Shown here: piece after piece, positions 1 through 9,304 of the stretch
Position numbering within the stretch: the first letter of the stretch is position 1
Layout: each line of letters starts with the position of its first letter
Assembly (NCBI RefSeq): GCF_020229735.1
Contig: NZ_CP083456.1
Location: forward strand, 256,001 to 320,000
Direction of reading: 5' to 3'
Origin: Deinococcus taeanensis
GTDB taxonomy: Bacteria > Deinococcota > Deinococci > Deinococcales > Deinococcaceae
DNA: 64,000 bases
The notes under the pieces: model-generated
What the model was told of the DNA's origin: nothing
The model's input: only the letters and a program-made list of their open reading frames with translations
Database searches by the model: none
Made by a program: the position numbers and the translations under genes

Positions 1-5
1 GCCCC

Positions 6-1119
6 ATGACTGCATCCCCGAGCATCTTCACGGACCACCCCGACCTGACGGCCGCGCTGCGGCACCTGACCTGGGCGTACGCTGCCGACGGCCGCGCGTT
101 CACCTGGCAGGAGATCGTCACGCAGATCAACGTGGCCCGCGCGGAGATGGGGCTCGGGGCGCTGCACAAAGGCGCGCCCATCACGCTGCTTCAGAAGCGC
201 AGCCTGGGCTCCCCGCAGCGTGACCCGCTGCTGCCGGCGCACTACGAGAAGGTCGGGCGCGGGCAGCACGTGCCGGTGGTGCCGGGCACGAACTGGCGTT
301 TCACGGCCGGGCACACCCATGGGGAGATCCGGGCGGTCGCCCGGGACGCGCTGCGTCCGGCAGCGGCGCCGGGAGAAGACCCCCGGCTGGTGGCGCGCGG
401 CACGCACCTGCCGGACGTCCGCTGGACGCCGCTCACGCCTGGCGCGGCGGACCTCGCCCGCCTTGACGGCCAGCCTGGCCTGTACCTCGTGCGGTACCCC
501 AACCACAGTGACGTCGGGCAGACCGACGAGGTGCAGGCCCCGCTGGCGTCAGCATCAGAAAGGCGGCGCGGCCGGCGGTGTGTTCGTGTACACCGACGCG
601 CAGGACCTCAGCCTTGAGGCACTGAACGCCGCGGAGTCCCTCGCGATCGCGGCGTTCAAGGAACTGCTGCGCCTCAAGAAAGGTACGGTCGGCCGGGACC
701 GCCGCCCCCTGCCGCGCGAACTGCAGCTCGGCAGCGCCCTGGCCCTGATGTTCCAGGCCGCGGTGATCCGCCTGGCCGCCGACGGGCTGCTCGAAGGCAC
801 CCTGGTGTGGCGCGCGCCGCGCGAGGTGCCTGGACTGCGCGAGGCGTACCTTGACCTGCGTGGCGAGCGGGTGAGCGCGCGGACCAGCGCGCCGCAGGAG
901 GAGCCGGCGCCCGGTGACGTGCGCGGCGGCGACCTCCCCGGTGACCTGCTGGACAGCGGCAGTCCACCGGCGCCCGAGGTGATCGCCCGGTTCGGCGTGG
1001 ACGGCGGGTCGATCACCCTTGACGGCCAGCGCACGGACGACGGTGCAGGCCCGGGTGGCACACCGCCACCGCCCGTGCGGAATGACGCAGACTGCTCGTC
1101 AGTGCTTCAGGGAGAGTGA
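6..1119 (+). pseudogene. Hypothetical protein, frameshifted
   Basis: The coding signal starts at the ATG at 6 and runs in one frame to about 556, then continues without a break in similarity of composition in another frame to the TGA at 1117-1119. The switch lies near the TCAGAAAGG at 555-563. A one-base indel would restore a protein of about 370 aa. The N-terminal half is helical and the C-terminal half is helical then low-complexity (Pro/Gly/Asp-rich). I recognise no domain in either part. The next gene starts at a GTG overlapping the stop, which suggests a two-gene operon. It could be a true pseudogene, an assembly error, or two coupled genes. Confidence 0.5.
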
Positions 1120-1433
1120 AGAACAGCGAACGTCAACTGGACGCCCTTGGCAACTCCACCGGCCTTTTCCGCTCGGCCTTTCAGTCTGCCGTGCGCCAAG
1201 TGGCGCACTGTGGGCGTCCCATTCAGGACGTGAGCCCGGCAGAGCTGCTTGTGGCCACGGCCGCCGAGAAGGAGAAACGCGTGTGGTATTTCGGGAACGA
1301 CGGCGTGACCGGGCGTGACCTGTTGCTTTATGACACTGTCATGCTCGACTACTGGGACAGCCTGCAAAGCTGCCTGGACGATACAAGGGAGAACACGACA
1401 CTGGAATCGTGCCTGCATCTGCTCTTTCGATGA
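1116..1433 (+). CDS. Small hypothetical protein (105 aa)
   Basis: The GTG start at 1116 overlaps the stop of the preceding frame in a GTGA arrangement, and GGAGA lies just upstream, so translational coupling is likely. The product is an acidic, mostly helical small protein with a Trp/Tyr-rich middle (VWYFGND, LDYWDSLQ). It has no signal peptide or membrane segment. I recognise no family. It probably belongs with the frameshifted gene before it. Confidence 0.45.
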   Translation: MKNSERQLDALGNSTGLFRSAFQSAVRQVAHCGRPIQDVSPAELLVATAAEKEKRVWYFGNDGVTGRDLLLYDTVMLDYWDSLQSCLDDTRENTTLESCLHLLFR

Positions 1434-1896
1434 CCCTGTCCAGATTGAGGGTAGTGGAGAGCCTTCTCCCTTCAGTCAGCACTGTCGGGCAGGTCAGGCG
1501 GGGCGCCCAGTCCAGAGACGATTCGCCCAGGAACTGCAGGCTGAAGTCAACGGTGAAGCTGACATACTGCCTTACGGTCAGCGCCGCCTGAGCAGCGCCC
1601 CGGTGGCAGGAATGGCACAGTCACCCAACAGCCCCCATATGTTCATTGACCTGGTCACAGGCGATGAAGACAGCCAGCAAAGGTGCATTCCTGCCGTCGC
1701 CCATCCAGGCTCCAGGCGCGCAAAGGATCCCAGGCCGTGACGGCACCCCCGGTGATGTCGTACCCTGAAACTTCCGCCGCCCGGTGACCGGCTCCGGTTT
1801 CAGTCGCCCGGCGGATTCGCCCACGTCCTTCCTTCTGCCGCCTGTGTCCACTTCTGGCCCGGGCGCACCTCCTGAAAGCTGGTTCCCTCTTACCTC
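1434..1896. other. No convincing gene
   Basis: About 460 bases between two plus-strand genes. Open frames here are short or are antisense extensions of the following gene. No terminator, IS end or RNA was seen. Confidence 0.5.
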
Positions 1897-3855
1897 ATGT
1901 ACCTGCTTGCCCATGTTCCCCCCGCGCGTGCCACCCTGGAGCACGTCCATCAGCAGCTCAGTGCCCAGGGGCTCACGCACGCCACGCTGCTTGTCCCCGG
2001 CCGCGAGGCGCCGCTCGCGTTCGACCTGTTCACGGGCCTGCACGTCATGGATCACGGCGCGCGGCAGGCGCAGCTGAAGTGCCTGCTGTGCCCCCCAGGC
2101 TCCGGCCACCACCTGCGCTACGAGTTCCAGGTCACCTCCCTGAGCGGTGAACGCATCGGGCCGATCGGAAGTTCCTGCGTGTTCGCGCGGGTGCTGGGTG
2201 AAGAACGCGGCCGGCAGGTGGGCACGCACCTTACCGAGCAGGTGGGCGCACACGTCCGCCGCACCCAGACGCAGACGCAGGCCGATCTGCTCGCGTCGGC
2301 CGGAAACTGGCGCGACTACCTGCGCGCCCAGGGACTCGACTGGGTCCTGCCCGCCATGGCGGGCGGGGGAGGCCTGAGTGCGGCGTTGCGGGAGAAACTC
2401 CAGCGGCTGCAGGACGCCGAGAAACCCCTCCCGCTGGCGCTGCTGACCGAACTGCGGGTCCTGACGCGCGCCCGCAGCGAGGAGCCGGCGCGCAGCGCAT
2501 TCACGCCGGCGCCCGCCGCGTTTCAGGCGACGGCCACGCCGGAACTCGCGCGGCCGCGTCCGGCACGCCGGCCGCGCGCCGGCGCCGGCAACCGCATGGA
2601 TCACACCGAATGGGAGGAGTACCTGCGCACCAGCCGCCTGACCAACCTCGTCGGGCACTGGGCGGCCATTCAGGACGATCTGAACCTGCCGGACGATACC
2701 CGGGACTTCCTGCAGGAAACCGTCCGGGGCCGCCGCCCCTTCCGCCTTGAGGACCTGACCCTGCTGCAGACCCTGGCGCGCGACCCCCAGGTGCTCGAAC
2801 GCCTGCGTGAGCTCGGGCCGCCCAAACGACTCGTGGCCACCGTACGCCCGGCGCGGGTGCAACGCGTGATCGAGCCGGGCAGCGGCCTGGAACTCCTGGA
2901 TGTCCGGGACGACCCGCACGTGCAGGACGCGCGCGTGTGGCTGTGGGGCCTCAAAGCAGTCTTCGGCGCCGAGCAGTGGCGACGCGTGGAGGCCGGCATC
3001 AACACCGGCGCGTTGCGCGCGGACGATTACGCCGCGCTGCGTCAGACCCTGCAGGTGCTGCCCGGGCAGGCCGAACCGGGCGTGCCGCGCACCCCGCGGC
3101 ACTTCCTGACCTACGTGGCGCTGCTCGTGGGCCGCGAGAAACGCCTGGAGCGCGCCCGGGAACTGCTGCACCACCGGCGGCAGGCGACCAGCCTCGCGAC
3201 GCTCGACGGGCTCTGGCAGCGCTACCGCGACGGACAGCCCATTCCGGAACCGGAACTGATTGGCCGCGCCCTGAACGGCTCCCGCCGCGCCGAGCCCGCT
3301 CAGGTTCAGCGCGCCGCGGCTTCAGCAAAGCCCAGCACGAAGCCGGCCCCGGCCCCCACGCCCAAGAAGGCCAGGAAGGGCGCCGAGCCCCTGACACCAG
3401 GGCGCCGGCTCAAGGAAACGCCTGCCCTTCCCGAAGACCCACTGGCCGCAGACCGGAACGAACTGCAGGCCGGTTGGGGACGCGGCCTGTCGAGCCTGGT
3501 GCCGCCCGCGCACCGCCGCGCGGTCAGCCGCGCCGTGCACCAACCGCCCGGCAACCTGAGCGGCGCGCAGGTGCGGGCCGCGCGTCACGCGCTGGACATC
3601 TACCGCCGCGTGACCCGGGCGGGAACGCCACCAAAAAAGATGTTCCTGGCGCCGGAGGACCCCCGCACGCCAGAAGGGTATGCCGCCGCGCTCGCCCGCC
3701 TGTTCACCGCGCTGAACGTGCCGCACCTGCAAGCGCCCCTCACGGCGCGCGGCCCAGGATGGCTGCAGGCCACCTTCCCTGATCCGTACCGCCATTACGT
3801 CCGCACAGGTGAACTGCACCGCGATCTGACCGCGGTCCTCAATGCCCTGGCCTAA
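1897..3855 (+). CDS. Large repeat protein with zinc-knuckle-like N-terminus (652 aa)
   Basis: The function is unknown. Residues about 55-95 hold a C-x2-C pair (CLLCPP) followed by GPIGSSC, a spacing resembling small zinc-binding modules. After that, a helical unit recurs about four times. It begins near a Trp (NWRDYLRAQ, EWEEYLRTS, RVWLWGLKA) and ends in a basic loop plus LEDLxLLQxL-type helix. A Lys/Pro-rich linker at about 470-510 leads to a further helical C-terminus. There is no signal peptide or TM segment, so the protein is probably cytoplasmic. The start is the first ATG and no clear Shine-Dalgarno sequence precedes it. Module repeats of this kind often form a scaffold, but that is only an analogy. 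Confidence 0.75.
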   Translation: MYLLAHVPPARATLEHVHQQLSAQGLTHATLLVPGREAPLAFDLFTGLHVMDHGARQAQLKCLLCPPGSGHHLRYEFQVTSLSGERIGPIGSSCVFARVLGEERGRQVGTHLTEQVGAHVRRTQTQTQADLLASAGNWRDYLRAQGLDWVLPAMAGGGGLSAALREKLQRLQDAEKPLPLALLTELRVLTRARSEEPARSAFTPAPAAFQATATPELARPRPARRPRAGAGNRMDHTEWEEYLRTSRLTNLVGHWAAIQDDLNLPDDTRDFLQETVRGRRPFRLEDLTLLQTLARDPQVLERLRELGPPKRLVATVRPARVQRVIEPGSGLELLDVRDDPHVQDARVWLWGLKAVFGAEQWRRVEAGINTGALRADDYAALRQTLQVLPGQAEPGVPRTPRHFLTYVALLVGREKRLERARELLHHRRQATSLATLDGLWQRYRDGQPIPEPELIGRALNGSRRAEPAQVQRAAASAKPSTKPAPAPTPKKARKGAEPLTPGRRLKETPALPEDPLAADRNELQAGWGRGLSSLVPPAHRRAVSRAVHQPPGNLSGAQVRAARHALDIYRRVTRAGTPPKKMFLAPEDPRTPEGYAAALARLFTALNVPHLQAPLTARGPGWLQATFPDPYRHYVRTGELHRDLTAVLNALA

Positions 3856-3884
3856 AGGCTTCATGACCATGGATGCGCAGCGCG

Positions 3885-3959
3885 GTCCGCATAGCTCTTT
3901 CACCGGGCGTCTGACTACGGATCAGAAGGCCAGGGGTTCGAATCCCTTCGGGCACACCA
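3885..3959 (+). tRNA. Degenerate tRNA-Arg(ACG)-like sequence
   Basis: The 3' half is clearly tRNA: an anticodon arm with stem TCTGA/TCAGA and loop CTACGGA (anticodon ACG, Arg), a T-arm around GGTTCGAATCC, and a terminal ACCA. The 5' half is poor. The 7-bp acceptor stem has about three mismatches and the D-loop (TTTCACC) lacks the conserved GG pair. It is therefore either a decayed tRNA or a 3' tRNA end left by an integrative element, rather than a normal functional tRNA. A terminator follows at once. A related 3' end occurs at about 24840-24881. Confidence 0.5.
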
Positions 3960-3965
3960 CAGAAG

Positions 3966-3990
3966 ACTCCCTCCCAGAGGGAGTTTTTTC
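3966..3990 (+). terminator. Intrinsic terminator after the tRNA-like sequence
   Basis: ACTCCCTC (3966-3973), loop CCA, GAGGGAGT (3977-3984), then a run of T. The same stem follows the second tRNA-like end at 24888. Confidence 0.8.
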
Positions 3991-4055
3991 TATATGTTGC
4001 TGATGTGATGAGGGCGGTGCGCCTTGTTCGTGCCTTACGGAGAGAGTGCTGGGAC
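3966..4055 (+). repeat. Diverged repeat of a tRNA 3' flank, copy 1
   Basis: The terminator and roughly the next 70 bases align with the sequence after the second tRNA-like end (24888-24982). A shared core reads GCCTTxTTCGxGCCTTACG. The two copies are diverged. This suggests a duplicated tRNA 3' flank, such as repeated integration at one tRNA locus. Confidence 0.5.
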
Positions 4056-4126
4056 TTTCCACGCTTGGATCTGTTGCGTGAATGCAGAACTTCGACTATG
4101 CACCCCTACTTACCTTCCTTAAGGTT

Positions 4127-5259
4127 TCAGTCTGTGTCGCTTGCGGCCAGGAGGACCAGGGTGCGGCCCCCAGGCCGGAGGCACGCCGCCGCAAAATCGA
4201 ACACTTCCTCGTAGAACCGGCTTTCCGGGTCGTAGTACCAGTAGAACCGGCTGTCGTTGACGGCCGCCAGTACCGCTTCCCGCCCCTCGTTGATGGAGAC
4301 GCCAGTCAGGCCTCCCATGGCGCGCCAAGCCAGCCAGCGCGCCGTCGCTGCGTAGACCGCTCCCCCGTAGGCGCCGCCAGACAGGCCCGCCGCGAACAGC
4401 TCAACGAACACCTCCCGGCCGCTGCTGGTGGCCACCCGGGTGGTCGCTGGTGAGGCGACCGAAGCGACCGGCAGGCGACCCACCAACGAAGCGTCCAACC
4501 GGGACAGGGGCGCGTCCAACCGGAAGGCCCGCGTTTCGAGGCTGGCATTCGACTCCTGTTGCCACAGGTGAAAGGGCGCACCGAGGGCTTCGACAACCAC
4601 CTCATCGTCGGCCCGCTGGAACGCCGGCCAGGCCTCGTCCCGGGAAGGCAGCGCCATGTCGGGCGTCACCACCGGCGTCGTGACGCCCGGCCGCGACTCC
4701 CCACCAAACTTGCCCAGGACGTAGCCGTACTGCGGCAGGGGGAGGTTCAGTTCTAGGTCGGTCAGGGAGAGGGGGAGGGCCGCCAGGGGGTGACGGGCCG
4801 CTTCCAGCGCCTGCTGAAGCCTGAGGCTCAGCTCGGTGTCGTCTGCCCGCCAGCCCTGAATCACCAGGGTGTGGGCCAGGTACCCGATCATCCGGATGGC
4901 CCTGGGGTCTGGCAGGGACGCTTCCAGCCAGCCGCGGACGCGGGCGCGCGGCTGGCCCAGCGCCAGCATTTCTGCGGCGCGGCGCTGTGTGTGCTCGCTG
5001 TGGGGCTGCTGGACGAGGTGTTCAAGCAGGGCGTGCGCCATGTCCTCCCGGGGGCAGCCGCGAGGTACTGGGTGAGGCGGGTGTGCCAGCCCGCACGCGG
5101 ATCGGAGGGGTTGACCTGTGCCCAGTCGTTGAGCAGGGCCTTCGCATCGTCAGGGGTGCCGTCCCTGACCAACGCCCAGACGGCCTCGTACGCTTCGGCG
5201 AAGTTGTTCTGTTTCTGCGCCCGCTTCAGGAGCGGACGGAAGTCGTTGACGATGCCCAT
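4127..5259 (-). pseudogene. DUF6183-like helical protein, frameshifted
   Basis: Two leftward frames join into one protein of about 375 aa. The N-terminal ~70 residues (start ATG at 5259) read in one frame and the rest, from about 5050, in another. The crossover is at the CCCGGGGG run near 5047-5054, a place prone to indels or base-calling error. The N-terminus resembles HEAT/TPR-like helices (LLKRAQKQNNFAEAYEAVW). The C-terminal part ends in an aromatic YWYYDPESRFYEEVFDFAAA segment. The overall look recalls DUF6183-type proteins, but that is recollection, not a search. It is divergent from the barstar gene. Confidence 0.5.
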
Positions 5260-5328
5260 GGCGTGCGGACATCGTACTGTGCCCCCGCTGCACGGCCGAA
5301 CCTACGAAGGGGAGCTTATGCTGGGCGC

Positions 5329-5655
5329 GTGGCCGAGATCACGTTGGACACCAGGCGCATTCGGTCGCTGGACGAGTTCCACGAGGAGAGTGCCCGGGCT
5401 TTCGGCTTTCCAGACTTTTATGGGAGCAACCTCAGCGCCTGGATTGACTGCCTGACGTACCTGGACGAGAACGATGGGATGCGAAACTTCGTCCTCAACC
5501 CCGATGAGATGCTGCACGTGCTGCTGCCCGACTTCGAAGTGCTGGCCGCCATTGCGCCTGAAGTGGTCCAAAATCTGCTCAGCGGTGTCGCGGCGGTGAA
5601 CGAACGCTTCCTTGCTCAGGGCAGACGACCCCGGCTGAGTCTGGTTCCATGCTGA
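5329..5655 (+). CDS. Barstar-family ribonuclease inhibitor
   Basis: The roughly 108-aa product carries the barstar signature: an N-terminal beta strand (VAEITLDTRRI), then the AFGFPDFYGSNLSAWIDCLTY segment, in which the Phe-Tyr-Gly-x-Asn and Asp region is the barnase-binding helix in the family. I chose the GTG at 5329 because similarity starts there; upstream codons are antisense to the neighbouring gene. GGGGAG lies about 14 bases upstream. Barstars are cytoplasmic and block secreted or toxin-borne RNases. No barnase-like toxin gene is next to it, so this is an orphan immunity-type gene. Confidence 0.85.
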   Translation: MAEITLDTRRIRSLDEFHEESARAFGFPDFYGSNLSAWIDCLTYLDENDGMRNFVLNPDEMLHVLLPDFEVLAAIAPEVVQNLLSGVAAVNERFLAQGRRPRLSLVPC

Positions 5656-5671
5656 GCCAGGCTCTGGGGCA

Positions 5672-7609
5672 TTACCCGAGCAGCTCGCCGAGGAGCCGCA
5701 TCAGCCGTTCACTCAGCCCTCCCGCCTGCGCCGCCTGCTCCAGGCTCGTCCGCTGAGGTTCACCTGGCCGGGTGTAATACCGCACCCCGTACCCTTCCAG
5801 CACGGTCGTCAACCGCTCGTCCAGCCAGGTCCGCACTTCGATGGAAGTTCCTGCGCGCCATCTGAGCAGCAATGCCACTGCTTCGAAGCGGGGGAGATCG
5901 GCGGCCAGCCCGACGAGTCTCTGCCGCTGCCGGTCTGTCGCTGTCCGGGACCACAGGGCGCTCAGCCGCTCGGCCGTCAGCAGGTTCGCCGCGCGCAGGG
6001 CAACGGCAGCCACACGAACCTCAACGCTCGAACCCAGCAGCCTGTTCTCGAGCTGTTCGACGTGCCGGTGGGGTGCCAGAGTCCCGAGCGCACGGAGAAC
6101 CTCGACCCGGACCCGCGCGTTCGGATGTTCCAGCAAGGTTTCGAGCCTTGCCTCTGCGGCCGTCAGTCCCAGTTCGCGGACACCAGCTGCCCAACCCCGC
6201 ACGGCCGACTTCGCCAACCGGTGCTCATCCACATCCAGGTACGCCTCTCCCAGGTTCACGCCGCGACGACGCGCTTCGAACTGAGCGAGGGCTCGAACGC
6301 CCGCTCGGGGGTCGAGCAGCGCGGTGAGGAGAAACGCAGGTGCGGCGTTTTCTGGCGTGGCCTTGATCAGGCGGCGCAGGACCATCTCCCGTACGCCCGC
6401 GTCGGGGTCCGCAGTCAGGTCGTGCAATTGATCCACTGAAGCGAGCTGTGCGACCCGACGACGCACCGGGGCATGGAAATCCCCCGCGAGGGTGCCCAGC
6501 CAGGTGGCCCGGAGCGGTTCGGGCAACTCCTCGATCACGCGCAGCAGGCTGAGCCGCGTGTCCCGGTCCGCCCTGGGAAGGGTGTCCTGAATCGCTTGCA
6601 GCCCTGCGGAAGTCCTGAGCAGTTCGCGCGCTGTGCTCACCAGGTCTGCGTCACCGCGTTCCGCCCGGTCCAGCCGTTCAGTCAGGGCGGCGCAGTGGGC
6701 CCAGTGCAGCGCGTGTTGTGCGTTCAACCGCCGGTGCAGGGCCCCCAGGGCGACGATACGGACCGGTTCGACCCAGTCGAGCGCGCGGATCAACAGGGCC
6801 GCTGTGGTCACCGGGAGGTCGATGTCAGCGAGGAGGCGCACGGCAGCCTCCCGCGCATACCCGTCGGCGCTGCTGGCCAGGGCCATGACCACGCCGGGAG
6901 CAGCCAGCAGGTCGTCCGGGTGCCCTTCCAGCCAGGCCGGAAGGTTAGACCGCCACTGCAAGCTCTCTCCCACGCGGTGCCAGCCGGCTGGTCCAGGCGC
7001 GTCGTACCAGTTAAATCGAAAGACCTGACGCCACTGCTCGTCGACGGAGGGCAGCATGGTGGTCGGGAGCCGTTCAAGGAAGGCCAGCAGGCCTGTGGCA
7101 CCCTGCTGGTCAGGCACGCCCCCTGGAAGGGCCGCTTCGAGCAAGTCTTGCAACTGCTCCGCAGAGGGAAGGCGCTTGGGTTGGAAGCGGAGGTGATGCA
7201 CGAGGCTCCGGACATGCTCACCCCAGTGAGTCACGGCCGTGAAGCGCAGATAGGACAAGGCACCGGGCACATCTGCCGGCAGGAGTTGAAGGGCACGCTC
7301 CATATCCACGGCGATGTCCGCGAGATCGTCCAGCGCGTCCCCAACCTCGTCGGCCTGGTCCAGGCTCCACCCGTCTCCGGTTCGGGCGTTGTAAAAACCC
7401 AGTTCGGGCCACGACTGACTGATCTGCGCCCGGAACTCGGAGTAACGAGAGGGAACCTCGAAGTCATCCGGCCAGCGGAACTCGCGCGGGAGTTGCAGGG
7501 TTTGTTGCAGCACATTCACCAGGGCGACGTCCAGCTCATGGAGGGACGCGCCCTCCCGGTACAGGATCAGATGCTGCACCGCCCGGACAAGCTCAGGAAG
7601 AGGCGGCAT
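5672..7609 (-). CDS. HEAT-repeat protein (645 aa)
   Basis: Residues from about 230 to 600 are consecutive helical pairs with the HEAT/PBS pattern (for example TADPDAGVREMVLRRL, LLEHPNARVRVEVLRALG, LLGSSVEVRVAAVALRAANLL). These form a superhelical protein-binding scaffold. The N-terminal ~180 residues are different and include LRFTAVTHWGEHVRSLVHHL, reminiscent of DUF5063-type domains; this is a tentative recollection. No signal peptide or TM segment is seen. The start ATG at 7609 overlaps the end of the macro-domain gene by 17 bases, so the two were probably co-translated. Confidence 0.7.
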   Translation of the reverse strand: MPPLPELVRAVQHLILYREGASLHELDVALVNVLQQTLQLPREFRWPDDFEVPSRYSEFRAQISQSWPELGFYNARTGDGWSLDQADEVGDALDDLADIAVDMERALQLLPADVPGALSYLRFTAVTHWGEHVRSLVHHLRFQPKRLPSAEQLQDLLEAALPGGVPDQQGATGLLAFLERLPTTMLPSVDEQWRQVFRFNWYDAPGPAGWHRVGESLQWRSNLPAWLEGHPDDLLAAPGVVMALASSADGYAREAAVRLLADIDLPVTTAALLIRALDWVEPVRIVALGALHRRLNAQHALHWAHCAALTERLDRAERGDADLVSTARELLRTSAGLQAIQDTLPRADRDTRLSLLRVIEELPEPLRATWLGTLAGDFHAPVRRRVAQLASVDQLHDLTADPDAGVREMVLRRLIKATPENAAPAFLLTALLDPRAGVRALAQFEARRRGVNLGEAYLDVDEHRLAKSAVRGWAAGVRELGLTAAEARLETLLEHPNARVRVEVLRALGTLAPHRHVEQLENRLLGSSVEVRVAAVALRAANLLTAERLSALWSRTATDRQRQRLVGLAADLPRFEAVALLLRWRAGTSIEVRTWLDERLTTVLEGYGVRYYTRPGEPQRTSLEQAAQAGGLSERLMRLLGELLG

Positions 7610-8111
7610 CAGGCCCTCGCAAAGCAGGGGGGCGCACCTCGTTCTGTCCGGGCAGGTCGTACACCGTGACCGGTACCCCCTGGTCCGTCAGCTCCTCCTG
7701 CACGATGCGCTCGATGACCGTCCAGTCTCCGCCGGCGAGGCCGGCACCGATGCGGGGCATGTGCACGCTTGCCTGATGCTCCTGAGCGAACGCCCGCACC
7801 CGGTTGAGCCCCTCCCGCATCGCCTCGTACCGGACTGGCGGCACGCGGATCGAGCGCGCCTGACGGGCGATGTCGTGCTGCCCGATCAGGTTCGCAACCC
7901 AGAAGGTGGGTTCCACTTCCACGAACTGCACGCGGCCCAGTTCGAACGACTCCTCGCCCGTGGCCTGCCCCTTCGCCCAAGCACGGTAGGCGGCCTCGGG
8001 GGCCTTAAAGCGTCGGGACAGGGCCAGGACAAAGCCGGCGCCCCAATGGCCCTGATTGAGGGTGACTCGGTTTTGCGTAGATGGAGATATGGGGTTCCCC
8101 CGATTCTGCAC
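7593..8111 (-). pseudogene. Macro-domain (ADP-ribose-binding) gene, 5' end lost to an IS
   Basis: The body matches the small macro-domain family related to TARG1/OARD1 hydrolases: GHWGAGFVLALSRRFKAPE near the start, HMPRIGAGLAGGDW in the ADP-ribose loop, then the C-terminal IERIVQEELTDQGVPVTVYD. The usual opening strand and nucleotide-binding part (about 20-25 residues before NQGHWG) are missing. The first ~16 residues read are non-homologous sequence next to the IS3 element at 8107. The gene is therefore probably non-functional or uses a chance start. It overlaps the HEAT gene by 17 bases. The family removes or binds ADP-ribose on nucleic acid or protein. Confidence 0.75.
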
Positions 8112-8126
8112 ACTTGTGGTTAAGCC
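8107..8126 (+). repeat. IS3 terminal inverted repeat, left copy
   Basis: It reads TGCACACTTGTGGTTAAGCC and matches the complement of 9285-9304 at about 16 of 20 positions. Confidence 0.8.
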
Positions 8127-8958
8127 ACTAAAGCTTGGCGGTCAGCTTCCATTGGCGTCAAGTCGCCCAGGGTTGAATGCAGCCTTTTGCGGTTGTCATA
8201 CACCTCGATATATTCGCAGATCGCCCGTCTGGCCTGCTCCCGCGTGTCGTACACCTGGTCGTCCACCAACTCGCGATTCAGGGTCTCAAAAAAGCTCTCC
8301 GAGACAGCAGTATCCCAGTCATGCTGCACACCATGCCCCGGTCAGTGAGCGCGGTCTGGAACAGACCGCTGGTCTATTGGCTCCCGTGGTCACTGTGATG
8401 CAGCAACCCCGGGCCGGGGTTGCGTGTGAGGGTGGCCATCTCAAGCGCTCGGAGCGGCAATTCAGCGGGCATGGTGGCGTCCATCGCCCAGCCCACGACA
8501 CACCGGGCGTACAGGTCCAACGTCACCGCCAAGTCGAGCCAGCCTTCCTTGGTGGGAATGGACGTCAGGTCCGATGACCACACCTGATTGGGCTTCTCTG
8601 GTTTAAAATCGCGCGCCAGCAGAGTGGCGGCCACCGGCTGCCCAGGATCACACACCGTGGTCTTGGTGAACCGCCGGCGGGTCTTGCCCGCCAGCCCTTG
8701 AGCGCGCATCAGGCGAGAAACACGTTTCTCGCTCCATACGGTCCCGGCACCCCGGAGGGTGGCCTGAATTCTGGGGGCGCCATACCGTCCGTGGTGTTCC
8801 TGGAAGACCGCACGGATCTGCGACGTCAGCACCACGTCCTGGACGCGCCGCGCCGAAGGTGGCCTTCTTCGCCAGGTGTGGAAACCACTGGCAGTGACCT
8901 CCAACACTCGGCACATGGTCTCCAGACGAAACTCACTGAGATGTCGGTCGACGAACAC
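8120..8958 (-). pseudogene. IS3 transposase OrfB, broken by amber stop and indel
   Basis: The frame from 8958 carries the HTH_21 region (YGAPRIQATLRGAG) and the first rve catalytic Asp (QVWSSDLTSIPT). It then meets TAG at the position of the Tyr in the usual HHSDHGSQYTSGLFQ motif (about 8371-8373). After about 20 more codons the frame shifts and roughly six residues of the usual CSMSRTGDCWDN stretch are missing. The remainder (DTAVSESFFETLNRELV, with the catalytic Glu, to DLTPMEADRQA) is in the new frame to 8120. The element cannot make full-length transposase. Confidence 0.9.
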
Positions 8959-8963
8959 GAATC

Positions 8964-9263
8964 TCAGCGACTTTGCTTGGCGAAGAAGACCGTGGCTTTT
9001 TTCAGGATTTCCCGTTCCTCACGAAGGATTTCCACTTCTTTCCGGAGGCGTCGAATCTCTTCTTGATCCGGGGTCAAGTTCTGACGTCCAAGGCCGGGGA
9101 ATGCAGCGTCGCCCTGTTGCCCGGCTTCTCGAAGCCAGCGTTGCAACGTGGAGATGCCAATGCCCAGATCTCGGGCCGCTTGGGTGACCGTCATGCCTGG
9201 TCGCTGGGTGAGGTGGATGGCTTCTCGCTTGAATTCGGTATTGAAGATTCTGCGGGGGGTCAT
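8964..9263 (-). CDS. IS3 transposase OrfA (helix-turn-helix subunit)
   Basis: The 99-aa product has the IS3 OrfA layout. An N-terminal helix-turn-helix (TVTQAARDLGIGISTLQRWLRE) binds the inverted repeats. A C-terminal leucine-zipper-like helix (EIRRLRKEVEILREEREILKKA) dimerises and leads into the OrfB frame. OrfB lies in the -1 frame, so the fusion transposase would come from -1 frameshifting near the end of this gene, as is usual in the family. OrfA itself looks intact. Confidence 0.9.
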   Translation of the reverse strand: MTPRRIFNTEFKREAIHLTQRPGMTVTQAARDLGIGISTLQRWLREAGQQGDAAFPGLGRQNLTPDQEEIRRLRKEVEILREEREILKKATVFFAKQSR

Positions 9264-9284
9264 GGTCGTGCCTCCGATGATCGA

Positions 9285-9304
9285 GGCTTAACTCCACCTG
9301 TGCA
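9285..9304 (-). repeat. IS3 terminal inverted repeat, right copy
   Basis: Read inward on the minus strand it is TGCACAGGTGGAGTTAAGCC, the partner of 8107-8126. Confidence 0.8.

Larger units (their letters stand above)
8107..9304 (-). mobile_element. IS3-family insertion sequence (about 1.2 kb), defective
   Basis: The element has orfA and orfB of an IS3-type transposase reading leftward. It is bounded by imperfect inverted repeats beginning TGCACA (8107 and the complement ending at 9304) and sharing GTTAAGCC. The similarity extends about six bases further out on both sides (CGATTC/CGATTT), so the true ends could be 8101 and 9310. No matching target duplication flanks it. Together with truncated genes on both sides, this suggests insertion followed by deletion. 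orfB is inactivated. Confidence 0.85.

Noticed and set aside
1621..3174. Long minus-strand frame antisense to the repeat protein
   Set aside because: It has no family-like sequence or ribosome site. Its openness follows from the high GC3 of the plus-strand gene.
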